From: Desulforapulum autotrophicum
GTDB taxonomy: Bacteria > Desulfobacterota > Desulfobacteria > Desulfobacterales > Desulfolunaceae
Length of the DNA stretch: 64,000 nt
Direction: 5' to 3'
Assembly: GCA_020723285.1 (NCBI GenBank)
Contig: DYJE01000006.1
Span: 1-64,000, forward strand
Positions 1-9,400 of this stretch are shown here, piece after piece; the stretch's first letter is position 1; each line of letters starts with the position of its first letter. The notes beneath the pieces are model-generated. The model searched no databases, was not told where the DNA came from, and saw only the letters and a program-made list of their open reading frames with translations. Position numbers and translations under genes: made by a program.

Positions 1-472
1 TTCCATCCTTTAAATGATGAGCTGGACAGCTCTTTATAGAGAACATTAAATCTTTTATGACACTGGTTTTGATACCTGAAGGGAAATATCATGGGGGCAA
101 AATTCTGTAAACACACAAAATGAGGATTGGGTGATGATGTGTGATGAATGGAGGTGCGTTGCATGATAAGGATGGGGGCATGTGTCGGCTTTCGTGCCTC
201 AAGCCGACCTACGATGGGTTGCAGAAATACGATGGATTGACTAAAAAATGGTGCGAATACAGATCATTTTCTTTGATGTAACTGATCGGACTGTCGAGTG
301 CCATGGACATTGACAGACCAAGTATGATCATGCTACTTTGGCTCAACTTTTTCATGCCGATAAGGATACGCTTACAGTCGTAGTCCACTGTGCCTCTGAA
401 CCGAAATTTCTTTGTCCATACAATCAATGGAACGACGATGCCATCCACACAACCTGAGTCAGAAAGGTCAAA
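1..472. other. Left-edge region with no convincing gene
   Basis: No well-supported gene starts or ends here. A minus-strand open frame at 209-484 is noted separately as a possible transposase remnant. The last part must carry the promoter of the lipoprotein gene that starts at 473, whose ribosome-binding sequence AAAGG sits at about 462-467. I recognise no RNA gene or repeat. Confidence 0.4.
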
Positions 473-484
473 ATGAACACACAA
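209..484 (-). pseudogene. Possible degenerate transposase C-terminus
   Basis: A 91-codon open frame on the minus strand. The middle part (basic FRFRG stretch, then a Cys-Lys-Arg and a hydrophobic helix) resembles the C-terminal tails of some DDE transposases, but I cannot name a family and no catalytic motif is present. It overlaps the start of the divergent lipoprotein gene and would leave no room for that gene's promoter. It may be a decayed insertion-sequence end or a chance frame. Confidence 0.2.
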
Positions 485-943
485 ATTACTAAAACCATTT
501 CCGCCTTCCTCTTCATTTCATTCATTTTTCTGGGTTGTGGAGACAGTCAGAATACTGTCACGGAAGGATATCCGGATGGGACGATAGAAAAACTCGAATG
601 GAACACAGACGGCGGGGGTGACCTGCACTTCTCGATCACCCGTGATGAAGATAGTTTTCAGATCGATGTGGAGAGTTACAACTTTCAAGAGGTTGATAAA
701 ATCTTTGTGCTTACGGATGAGGACCCGGACATTTACGGCATTGTCGAAGATATATTTAACAGAGACATGAATATTTATGATTACGTTTTTACCCCGACAG
801 GCGAAACAGGAACCTGGACAACATTAACCCTCTCATTCTCCGGCGGCCAGGACATCACCATAAACCAGATACAAACCTGGGATAATCGGCTTGGCGACCT
901 TTACGACTTTATAGAAAACGTGGTTCTGGCCGTGCCTCGATAA
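473..943 (+). CDS. Small predicted lipoprotein of unknown function
   Basis: A 156-residue protein with a lipoprotein-type N-terminus: a short basic start, a hydrophobic stretch (residues 9-20), then a lipobox-like FLGC around Cys22, which would be lipidated after signal peptidase II cleavage. The mature part is acidic, rich in Asp, Thr and aromatic residues, and appears beta-rich; I recognise no domain. The ATG is preceded by GAAAGG at a good distance. It converges with the Smr-domain gene at 990, with only 46 bases between them. The role is unknown; exposure at the periplasmic face of a membrane is inferred from the signal alone. Confidence 0.7.
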   Translation: MNTQITKTISAFLFISFIFLGCGDSQNTVTEGYPDGTIEKLEWNTDGGGDLHFSITRDEDSFQIDVESYNFQEVDKIFVLTDEDPDIYGIVEDIFNRDMNIYDYVFTPTGETGTWTTLTLSFSGGQDITINQIQTWDNRLGDLYDFIENVVLAVPR

Positions 944-989
944 AAGGTTACGCCATCCCACAGTATTGAAGAGCCCGGTTTAAAAAAAC

Positions 990-1991
990 TCAGTCAAACG
1001 CCAGATTGTTCAGATAAACCGTCACGGCGCCGCTTCGTGATTTTTTTTCATTTTCCCATTCATAGGAAAGAACAAGGCCGTCTTTCCTGAGTTTATTCAA
1101 AAGGGTTTCAATCACATCCGGCAGAACCGCGCCTTCGTCGGAATGAATCCCTTTGCCCACAATGATCATTACGGTGTGAAGCTGGCTGGCATTCGCGTGT
1201 TTCAGGTAGGTTTCAGCGCGGAATTCGGCCCTTATGGCGGTGTAACCGTGAAGATCCAGCTGGCCCTGGGGCATGGGGTAGCGCGCCAGCTTCTGTTTGA
1301 GCGTCAGAGGCTTGATTCTGGAAGTCTTGACCCCTTTTTCACGCATCATCACATCACGGGTTTTCTGACCGAGGCTGGAGTTCAGCAAACGAAGAAATTC
1401 CCCTTTATCGGATTCACTGCCGTTTTTTCGGATAGGGCCAGGGGCCTCGTTCAGGGGAAGGAAGGGAATTCCATGTCTGTTTTTAACGGACAACTCTTCA
1501 ACAGGCTCACCTTTCCCTGCCGACGGCCCGGCACTGTCTGCAGCCGGTCCTTTTTTTTCTGAGCCGGCGCTTTCCATTTCCAGAAAAAGCGAAAAGTCAT
1601 CCCGGCCGTCCAATATGGGCAAACCGTTCCGGGTTTTTCGCGGCTGCCGGATCTTTCTTTTAGAGGATGTCGCGGGTAAAGGTTTATACGGGTTTGCCGA
1701 AGGTTCTGCCGCGATATTTTCAAGGCGATCCGAAACATCACCGGCCTGAGGGACTTCAGCAAAAAAGTCCGCCATATCCTGGTGTTTCCCGATCACCCGC
1801 ATGCCTTTTCTGTTCCGTTTCAGCTCTTCCGGCCGAAGGACTGCCGGGGGGTTTTCCGTGGCCGTCGCCACTTCGGCAACAGGGTCATGCTGCCGGGGAA
1901 CCGTCACTGTCGCCTTTTCCGGCCTTCCCTCGTCATTCTGGTGCTTCGGCAGCTCCACACCCTTGAACAGTTTTTTCAGTTTTGAAAACAT
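990..1991 (-). CDS. Smr-domain protein (MutS2 C-terminus-like)
   Basis: A 333-residue protein. The last ~85 residues form a Small MutS-Related domain: the LDLHG motif opens it, a hydrophobic strand leads to VGKGIHS in place of the usual TGKG or HGRG loop, and it ends in a strand reading AVTVYL. Smr domains bind nucleic acid and several act as nucleases on DNA or RNA. The first ~240 residues are charged, low in complexity and look disordered, with several short linear repeats of the type NGLPILDGRDDFSLFLE and HGIPFLPL. This domain order (long N-terminus, C-terminal Smr) is common in stand-alone proteobacterial Smr proteins. The precise substrate cannot be read from the sequence. Confidence 0.8.
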   Translation of the reverse strand: MFSKLKKLFKGVELPKHQNDEGRPEKATVTVPRQHDPVAEVATATENPPAVLRPEELKRNRKGMRVIGKHQDMADFFAEVPQAGDVSDRLENIAAEPSANPYKPLPATSSKRKIRQPRKTRNGLPILDGRDDFSLFLEMESAGSEKKGPAADSAGPSAGKGEPVEELSVKNRHGIPFLPLNEAPGPIRKNGSESDKGEFLRLLNSSLGQKTRDVMMREKGVKTSRIKPLTLKQKLARYPMPQGQLDLHGYTAIRAEFRAETYLKHANASQLHTVMIIVGKGIHSDEGAVLPDVIETLLNKLRKDGLVLSYEWENEKKSRSGAVTVYLNNLAFD

Positions 1992-2093
1992 CCGGCGTCC
2001 CCGTTATACATTGTGCAATACCTTGGTCATGTCACCATGTATCACACATGAAACGGTCCGGAAAATAAAAATGACGCCCACGATGCTTCGACA

Positions 2094-3404
2094 TCAATCA
2101 AGCCGCCGGGCAAAGTGCTTGGCCATGGCGATGATGGTCAGCACCGGCGGAATGCCGCCGGATTCGGGAAAGACGCTGTTGTCGCAGACGTAAAGGCCAT
2201 CCACGGACGTCATGAGATTCCTGTCCACCACACGACCGATAGCGCAGGTACCGCCGGGATGTCCGCCGATGCCCTTGGCCACACTGATGCTTGAAGGCTC
2301 CACACCGGCGCGAATCATGATGGAACGGGCAATGTCAAGCCCTTCAGCCATGTTCTTTTCATCGCCTGCCGTCAGGCGTTTGTGAATCCGGCCTTTTTCG
2401 TCCACGGAACCCTGGGGTTCGTCGCACAGTTTCACGAACATCCCCGCAAGCCTGTCCATCTGAAAACCTTTCCGCGCCTCAAGAACACGACCGGCAGCGA
2501 TCTGGGCCATCAGGCCGTTCACCGCCCCCACGTTACCGATAACGCAGCGTCCGATCCGTGACTCGTCGGCAAAGGTGAATGTCATTTCCCTGAACGTCCC
2601 CTGCCCTTTTTTCATCATCCCCACCAGAATCGACATAGGATCTGTAAAAAAATGACGGCCCGCGTCCCGGATTCCCGATTTCTGAAGAATCATGGGGGAG
2701 CCTATGCCGCCAGCGGCAACCACGACTTTCCCCGCTTCCACCGTCATGGTTCCCGAAGCTGTCCGGCCCTGCACCCCAAGCACCCGATTACGGGCAATCA
2801 GGACTTTGCTCACATGGCAGCGGGTGACCAGATGGGCTCCGGCCTTCACGGCGTCATCCACATAACTGCGGGCGGTCCATTTGGCGTTTTTTTCGCAGCC
2901 CATCAGACAGTGGTCGCAGGCAGGATCGCAGGCGGTATAATCGATGAACCGTTCCTGGGGTTTCATGTCGTATCCCAGTTCGCCCGCCGCTTCCACAAGT
3001 TTCAGCGTTCCCTGATAGCCCTTGTAAAACGATTCCGGAACCGGCCGGATATTCAGTTCCTTCCGTGTTTCAGACACTTCCGCGGACAGATCGATGCCCA
3101 GTTTTTCCCAGATGAACGAAGGCGGATCATAGGCGTTTCCGGAGTAGAGCATGGTGGAGCCTCCGGTGGCGATTCCCCGTCGCACCAGAACGCCGTCAGC
3201 GGATTTGCGGATGTCGTACATGGTGGCGTAGGACAAAATATTGCCCACGGACAGGCGGTGGTTTCCTCCCTTTTCAAGAAGAATCACCCGCTCCCCTTTT
3301 CGCGCCAGTTCCCTGGCCACAGTGGCCCCGCCCGGCCCTGTGCCCACAACCACCGTGTCGGCTTTGGTGTAATGCATGCAAGGACAAGGACTATTCATAA
3401 TCAC
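2094..3404 (-). CDS. GMC-family FAD-dependent oxidoreductase
   Basis: A 436-residue flavoprotein. The N-terminal dinucleotide-binding motif GTGPGGATVA (residues ~22-31) and the acidic strand end LLEKGG bind the ADP part of FAD; the C-terminal part carries GGHPGGTCAIG, the GMC_oxred_C signature with its active-site histidine, and the closing VSVDGLYVCDNSVFP-like FAD strand. It is short for the family. A cysteine cluster CDPACDHCLMGC (about residues 157-168) is not a general GMC feature. The start is a GTG (3404) or the ATG two codons on; GGAGGGG lies just upstream. It overlaps the end of the upstream peptidase-like gene by 14 bases, so the two are probably co-translated. The substrate, an alcohol or similar group, is unknown. 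Confidence 0.8.
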   Translation of the reverse strand: MIMNSPCPCMHYTKADTVVVGTGPGGATVARELARKGERVILLEKGGNHRLSVGNILSYATMYDIRKSADGVLVRRGIATGGSTMLYSGNAYDPPSFIWEKLGIDLSAEVSETRKELNIRPVPESFYKGYQGTLKLVEAAGELGYDMKPQERFIDYTACDPACDHCLMGCEKNAKWTARSYVDDAVKAGAHLVTRCHVSKVLIARNRVLGVQGRTASGTMTVEAGKVVVAAGGIGSPMILQKSGIRDAGRHFFTDPMSILVGMMKKGQGTFREMTFTFADESRIGRCVIGNVGAVNGLMAQIAAGRVLEARKGFQMDRLAGMFVKLCDEPQGSVDEKGRIHKRLTAGDEKNMAEGLDIARSIMIRAGVEPSSISVAKGIGGHPGGTCAIGRVVDRNLMTSVDGLYVCDNSVFPESGGIPPVLTIIAMAKHFARRLD

Positions 3405-5304
3405 GGTACCCCTCCGGAATCATCATATACGTGGCCACCATCTCCGTCACACTCCGGGCGATGGGATTCAGAAGATTTTCATCCACCTTGTCAAGGGTGT
3501 CTTCCGCTGTCAACAGATAAGGAGGACTTCCGATCCAGTGGATGAAATCGATCCCGGCGGCGATGTGATAATGCCCGGCTTCTCCAGGCGGCACATCGCC
3601 TATAAGGGTGGAATGGATTTCAAGGGTCCTGTCCGGCGCAGGCACCATGTTCTCAAGCATCCTCGCCGCCGTGGCAATGGCCGTGGGAGACTCGTTGACG
3701 AAAATCAGAGTCAGGGCACCCCGCCCCGTGGTGACCAGGCTGCCGTACCCGTCGTCCACCGCGTCTCTTGCGGCCAGGTGTTCCAGATTGATGTCGATGA
3801 TGACTTTGTCCATGATATCGCGTGCGTGGGTATCGGCAAACATCCGTCCGCCGATGCCTCTGTAATGATGGCCGTCGGTCAGGACGAAAACCAGGGTTTT
3901 CTCCCTCAGGTGGCAAGGAATCCGGGACCAGATGTCCGCCTGGGCCAGAACCATGGCAATTCCCGTTCCGTCTTCGGTGGCACCTTTGTGGCAGGAGTCA
4001 TGATGACTGCTGACCAGAATGATCTCCGGCGACCGCCCTTTGAGAATCCCGTAAATATTGTGACCCTCGCCGGGCCCGACCTGGCCCGTAAGAGTCAGGT
4101 TCGCAGCGAATCCCTGTTCCGCCAGATCCTTCATCTCGTCTTCCAGGTAGGAACTGACCCAGAAGCAGGGCATGGAACGCATCCGGCCGTCGTAGGGCCC
4201 CCAGTGGGTATTGGTGTCTCCGGGGTGGTTTTTCATGATCAGGACAAGACCCGCCGCACCTCTGTCGGCGGCCTGCCAGTACACCGAATCCGGGTAACGT
4301 TCCTCCTCGTATTCCGGCGGAAAATTGGACCGGGCGAAGGTCATGGTGACGGACTGAAAAAAACCAAGCCAGTTTTCCGGATCGGACATCGCGTATCCTT
4401 CTCCGAAAAGAAAGGCCAGAAGCCCGATGGGAAGATCGGGGAACTCACAATCGGCCACCACCACTTTACCGGATATATCCCCTATGGCGTCAAACTCTTC
4501 AGGACTTCCGGCACCGGCCCAGACCATTTCACCTGAAATACTGCCGCCGGTGGGCTTGTCCAGGGTCATGCCGGTGTTGACAGCGTAAAAGGCGTCGATC
4601 ACCACAGCACCTTTTGACGTTTCCACCTCAACGCGCCAGGTGTCCGCCCGGTAGACCGCGTCCAGGGGGAACGCGTCATGGCGGACGTCCATGCCGGGCA
4701 TGGAACCCAGGATTTTCTTGATGTAACGTACTGCAGAAAGGGATTCGGGTGATCCGATGCGCCGGTGTTCCGTGGCGCAGACCCCTTTGACCCAGCCGAA
4801 AATCCGGTCGTTTCCGGGAATGGAAAGATCTCGGATGTCCGGTACGGGAAGGGTGTTGCGCCGCCGTTCCGCCAGATCCCGGACAGTGTAGAAATGGGGA
4901 ACCTGTTTCAGGATTTTTGGAATTCGCTCCATGGTGTCCACCATGCCCCCGGCCATGCTCGGCCTGACCCAGCCCTGGACCCGCCGTGTGGCACCGCCCT
5001 GGAAGATCCAGTAAAGGGGCGTGACCCGGTACCAGTAATACACGCCGCTGTCCGCACTGTCATCGGTGTAGCGCGTTTCACCGCACACCTTGTCATGCAT
5101 CACATAAGGCCCGTCGTAATTCGCCGACCGGTAGATAAAGTACCCCGTGGCGAAACGAATGGGGTCCCAGCTGACGCCAATCTGCCCTTCAAGTGTTCCC
5201 CTCGTGGCACTGACGGCCACATCCAGGTTTGCCGCGTCCGTTCGGACGCAAAGGATCAGGCAGAGCCATACCGCACACAACAGTGTGGTCTTCGATGCAT
5301 TCAT
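3391..5304 (-). CDS. Exported FN3/PA/M28-like peptidase, metal site altered
   Basis: A 637-residue protein with a signal peptide (cleavage after about residue 24, TDAA), a fibronectin type III-like domain (~26-110), an insert resembling a protease-associated domain (~250-405), and an M28 aminopeptidase-like domain (~415-630). M28 enzymes use two zinc ions. Here the first ligands are visible (HHDS at 434-437; Asp445 in EDGTG; Asp504). The position where the catalytic and bridging Glu-Glu pair normally sits reads DGHHYRG, with His479-His480, and the final ligand His expected in the YHTxxDT motif is Leu (LLTAEDT, ~597-603). It may therefore bind metal differently or be inactive. It shares an operon with the GMC flavoprotein. 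Family assignment is confident; activity is not. Confidence 0.75.
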   Translation of the reverse strand: MNASKTTLLCAVWLCLILCVRTDAANLDVAVSATRGTLEGQIGVSWDPIRFATGYFIYRSANYDGPYVMHDKVCGETRYTDDSADSGVYYWYRVTPLYWIFQGGATRRVQGWVRPSMAGGMVDTMERIPKILKQVPHFYTVRDLAERRRNTLPVPDIRDLSIPGNDRIFGWVKGVCATEHRRIGSPESLSAVRYIKKILGSMPGMDVRHDAFPLDAVYRADTWRVEVETSKGAVVIDAFYAVNTGMTLDKPTGGSISGEMVWAGAGSPEEFDAIGDISGKVVVADCEFPDLPIGLLAFLFGEGYAMSDPENWLGFFQSVTMTFARSNFPPEYEEERYPDSVYWQAADRGAAGLVLIMKNHPGDTNTHWGPYDGRMRSMPCFWVSSYLEDEMKDLAEQGFAANLTLTGQVGPGEGHNIYGILKGRSPEIILVSSHHDSCHKGATEDGTGIAMVLAQADIWSRIPCHLREKTLVFVLTDGHHYRGIGGRMFADTHARDIMDKVIIDINLEHLAARDAVDDGYGSLVTTGRGALTLIFVNESPTAIATAARMLENMVPAPDRTLEIHSTLIGDVPPGEAGHYHIAAGIDFIHWIGSPPYLLTAEDTLDKVDENLLNPIARSVTEMVATYMMIPEGYRDYE

Positions 5305-5381
5305 AGAGCCTCCGAATTTTTCATAGAGTGGTTGTCATAAATCTTTTTACGATTGCGCGAACGAGTGACCATCCAACGCCC

Positions 5382-5543
5382 AACGTTGATGGACTCGTAA
5401 AAAGTCGCCCGATGGCTATGGAAAAAGGCCCAGAGGCAAGGCATAGTGTTTGGCCAGGCGCGAAGGCATACATGTAGTATGTCGAGTGTCTGGCCAAACA
5501 CTATAACGCCGCATATGGGACTTTTTACGACGCCATCAACGTT
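5382..5543. repeat. 162-bp inverted-repeat (MITE-like) element
   Basis: The ends are AACGTTGATGG followed by two variable bases and TCGTAAAAAGTC, present as a nearly perfect 25-base terminal inverted repeat (5382-5406 and 5519-5543, two mismatches). Inside lie a second inverted pair (AGTGTTTGGCCAG / CTGGCCAAACACT) and a central palindrome CATACATGTAGTATG. The element contains no gene and would fold into one long hairpin. A shorter inverted pair GTGGTTGTCA / TGACAACCAC flanks it further out (about 5328 and 5582). It lies between the peptidase-like gene and the response-regulator gene. It resembles small non-autonomous mobile elements; no transposase partner is in the window. Confidence 0.75.
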
Positions 5544-5749
5544 CAACATCGATTAAAGGATAACTCCATTTCGGAATACTAATCTGACAACCACTATAAT
5601 CGCTTGGAATTCGTATGCACAATCGGGAGAACCCTGATTTGAAGATTCCGAAAAACCTGAATGGAGCGTGTCATGCCGTTCAAAGAAGATGTAAATCTGG
5701 GATGCATTTTGGAATAAACCATTTTCCCCGAGCCCCTTATCCTTCCGGC

Positions 5750-6409
5750 TCAGGGTTCGAGGTCTGTGATGCCTTCACGCACCGCGTATTTCGTCAGCTC
5801 GGCAACACTGAACAGATTCAGCTTTTCCATGATGTTTTTCCGGTGGGTTTCAACCGTTTTCACGCTGAGGCAAATCCGTTCGGCGATCACGGCTGTTTTG
5901 CGGCCTTCGGCGATCAGCTGGAGCACTTCTTTTTCCCGCACCGACAAAAGGGGCCGGGTGTCGGGCCTTTGATCCTCCGTCGTCACAATGTGAACGTAAT
6001 CCTTGAGGACCATGTCGGAAATCTTCCGGCTTACATAATGTTTCCCTTCCGCCACGGCGTAAACCGCGCTGACCAGTTCGTCAAATATGCAGTTCTTGAT
6101 AAGATAGCCGTTGACGCCCGCTTTCAGCATACCGGTCACATAACTCAAATCCGAATACATGGACAGGGCGATCACCCGGATGTCCGGGAAATCGGCCCTG
6201 ATCTGGCGTGTGGCTTCGGCTCCGTTAAGATCGGGCATCTTGATGTCCATGATCACCATGTCCGGTTTGTACCTTCGGGCGAGCTTCACGGCTTCACGGC
6301 CGTTTTCTGCCTGGGCCACCACCTCGATGTCCTGTTTTTTTTCAAGAAGGGCCTTGAGCCCCTCCCGCGTGATTCCGTGATCATCGGCCAGAAGAATGCG
6401 GATGGTCAT
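5750..6409 (-). CDS. NarL/FixJ-family response regulator
   Basis: A 219-residue two-component regulator. The receiver domain begins RILLADDHG, contains the phospho-acceptor Asp in MVIMDIKMPD and a conserved Lys near YLIKNC. The C-terminal LuxR-type helix-turn-helix reads SVREKEVLQLIAEG and SVKTVETHRKNIMEKL. I take the ATG at 6409 because GGGAGG stands seven bases before it; an earlier ATG at 6436 overlaps the kinase stop (TGATG). It lies directly downstream of the 1622-residue histidine kinase and is its likely phosphorylation partner, acting as a transcription activator or repressor of unknown targets. Confidence 0.9.
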   Translation of the reverse strand: MTIRILLADDHGITREGLKALLEKKQDIEVVAQAENGREAVKLARRYKPDMVIMDIKMPDLNGAEATRQIRADFPDIRVIALSMYSDLSYVTGMLKAGVNGYLIKNCIFDELVSAVYAVAEGKHYVSRKISDMVLKDYVHIVTTEDQRPDTRPLLSVREKEVLQLIAEGRKTAVIAERICLSVKTVETHRKNIMEKLNLFSVAELTKYAVREGITDLEP

Positions 6410-6435
6410 GTCGAGCCTCCCGTGTTTTGATGTCA

Positions 6436-9400
6436 TCAGAAAGAAACCCCGTTGATGGGCTGTTGCCCTGTATCTTCGGGCAGACTGAACACGATTTTCG
6501 TTCCTTTTCCGGGCTCCGATTCAATCTGAAATTCTCCGGCCATATAGCGGACACGTTCCCGTGAAGAAAACAGACCGAATGCCCTGTTTTTCCCCGGTTC
6601 CTCCTTAAGCGGTGTCCGGAATCCCCGCCCATCGTCCACCACGGTCACAGTCAGTTTTTTTTCAGAGTGAACCACGTCAACCAAAACTTTCGAAGCCTGT
6701 GCATGCTTCACACAGTTGAACACCAGTTCACGGACGATCTGAAAAACCGTGACTCTCATCGATTCCGCCACAACGATATGCGGACACCCCCTAATTTCTA
6801 CAGTCAGACCGTGCTTAACCCGTGTTTTGTTCGACAACCATTCGAGGGCCGCCATCAGTCCAAAATCATAGAGAACCGGCGGGCTCAGGTCAAACGTCAG
6901 GGATTGAATATCCTGGGCGCAGCGATCCAGGATTTCGAACACATCACGAAAATCTTTTTGAATTTCTTCTGGATTTCCAGATTCTTGAGCCATGGACAGT
7001 GTCATCCGCATCGTGGTCAGGGCGTGGCCGATGCCGTCGTGAAGTTCCACGGCGATCTTGCGACGGGTCTGTTCTTCCGCGAACATCAGTTCCGCTGAAA
7101 GGGCCCTCAGCCGTTCTTCTTTCCCAATCACCTCAGCGTAAAGCCTGGCGTTTTCAACGGAAATGGCGGACTGTGCTGCGATGAGCCGGAGGGTCCTGAG
7201 TCTCTGTTCCGTGAACACCCCTGAGGTCATCCTGTTTTCAAGGTAAAGGACCGCCGTCATGTCCGCCTGCCTGAACACAGGAAGCACCAGAACCGATTTC
7301 AGGCGGGTTGAACTGACATAAGCGGAGGCCGCGTAATCTCCATCTTCGGCCGCATCTTTCAGGATAACAGGCCGCCCTGTTCGAAGGGTGTAATAGATCG
7401 CCTCGGACAGAAGGTCTTCCCGGCGATCAACAGGTATCGGAGCCTCCGACAATATGAATTCAGGCGATCCGGCCCGGCTTTCAGCTTCGATAAAAAGGCC
7501 CTCCGGGAGTACCGAAAGATACATTCCCCGTGTGGCTCCGGCGTTCTCCATGGTGATCTGCAGAATCTTCCTGAGAAGGGTCTTCAAGTTGATCTCCGTG
7601 GCCAAGGCTCTGAGAGCTTGTTCGACCGACCGCTGATCCACGAGCCGGATCAACGAAAAAGTGCTATGACTGCCATCCCTTGCAAGAAGATCGGCATAGA
7701 TCGCCTGAAGATGTTTGACCACGGCATCTGCACCCCAATATGACCATTTGGCCACCGCCTCTTCCAGATGGGGCCGGGCGTACACGGTCCGATCCCTTTC
7801 CAGCAGGCAATCGGCCGCCAGCTTGTGGGCCAACCCGACATTCTGAATGTAGCCGTTTTTTTCCGCGGCATCCGCTGCCCGTCCATACAGGTTCATGGCC
7901 TGTTCGGCCTGGCCTCCAAGCCGCCTGATTTCGGCTGAAACCAGCAGGAATTTATGCTCAAAATTCCCCGGACAAAGGTTCGCCCACTTTTTCAGTCTGG
8001 CCGCGTTGCGTTTCAAACTTCGGACATTTTTTCTTTTAAGGCTCTTCTCTCCTGTGGTAGCGCAGGCCGCAAGGGTGAGCGAATCATAAAAACAGTATTC
8101 CACCAGGTACAGGGTTCCCACGGGAATATGACCGATTGCCTTGATCTTTTCCGATATCTCCATGCACCGCCGGAAATTCCCGAAATAATAATCGCAGCGG
8201 AGACGGATATTCAGAAACATGAAAAGGGCCAGGGGATTTTTTAGTTGCCGGATTTCATTTTCCCGTCGTTCTTCGTCTTTCCTGCTGATGTTTTCAACGC
8301 CGTCTTTCAGGATGCGGATCATCCGGAGATTGTCCAGATAGTTCCCAGTGATGAACGGATCGTTCAGCCGTTTCATCAGCCCGTAACTGTCTTTGAACTC
8401 CGGAGTGATATCGTCAAGTTTTTCTCCGGCGATCAGTCGTGTCATGAACACGGCGTTGATGCTGTGGCCCGAATAAATCAAGGCCCCGGTTTCCATGCCG
8501 TAATGCCTTGCAAGACGCATGGCCTGAACGCTTTTAGCCGCGTGTTCCCTCCAGCCCACGATAAAAAACCCGAAAACGAAATAGGCCCTGGCCTTGAACG
8601 TGGTGTCATCCATGGACTCAAGGAGTTTCAGGCCCGTTTCGGCAAACATGAATCCTGACCTGTAAAGGCCGAAACCGAAACAGGTGACAAGACCGAAAGA
8701 GATCAGGCCCATGGGGAAAGCCGGGGACATTCCGTGTTTCAGGCAGAATCGGACCGCTCTCACCACCACAGTGACAAAATATTCGGGTCCAAGATAATAA
8801 GCGGGCGTGCCCATATTGATGAAAAGATTCATCGTTTCTTTCTTTTCAAGGTCCGTCAATTCAGGCAAAAGTGACAAAGAGTTCATGGATCGCATCCTTA
8901 AGGCTATCCATGTCCGTGCATACTCCATGGCGACCCTCGCTTTTCCCGGATGCTGAGGCATTGTTTCGCCAAACAGCCTGAGCCCGATGATCCCGTATTG
9001 AACCGCATCACCGATCCGGCCACCGGCTGTATACAGAACGATCCTCAGGTTGATGACCCGTGCTTTGTCCAGCCGCCATTTGGCCTTGCTCAGCTCGTCA
9101 TCGAAAATCCTTTCGGCTTCGGCAATGTGACCCGTCAGGTACTCGCATTCCGCAAGCACCATGAAAAGCTGAAACACCGTGGGGTACGTTGATTCCCATC
9201 GGTCGGCCGGAAGAAGTCCAAGAGCTGCCCGGCTGTATCGGCAGACAGCGTCGAGTGCCGTGGATTTCCTTGCCCGGACCGCCGCCGAAAGGTTCAATTT
9301 GGCGAGTTCCAGTTTTTCACAAGGGCATACCAACAGATCGGAACCCAGATTCATCTGATTGACCGTGTAAAAAAACGATTCATCGTTTTTCACAGACCCG

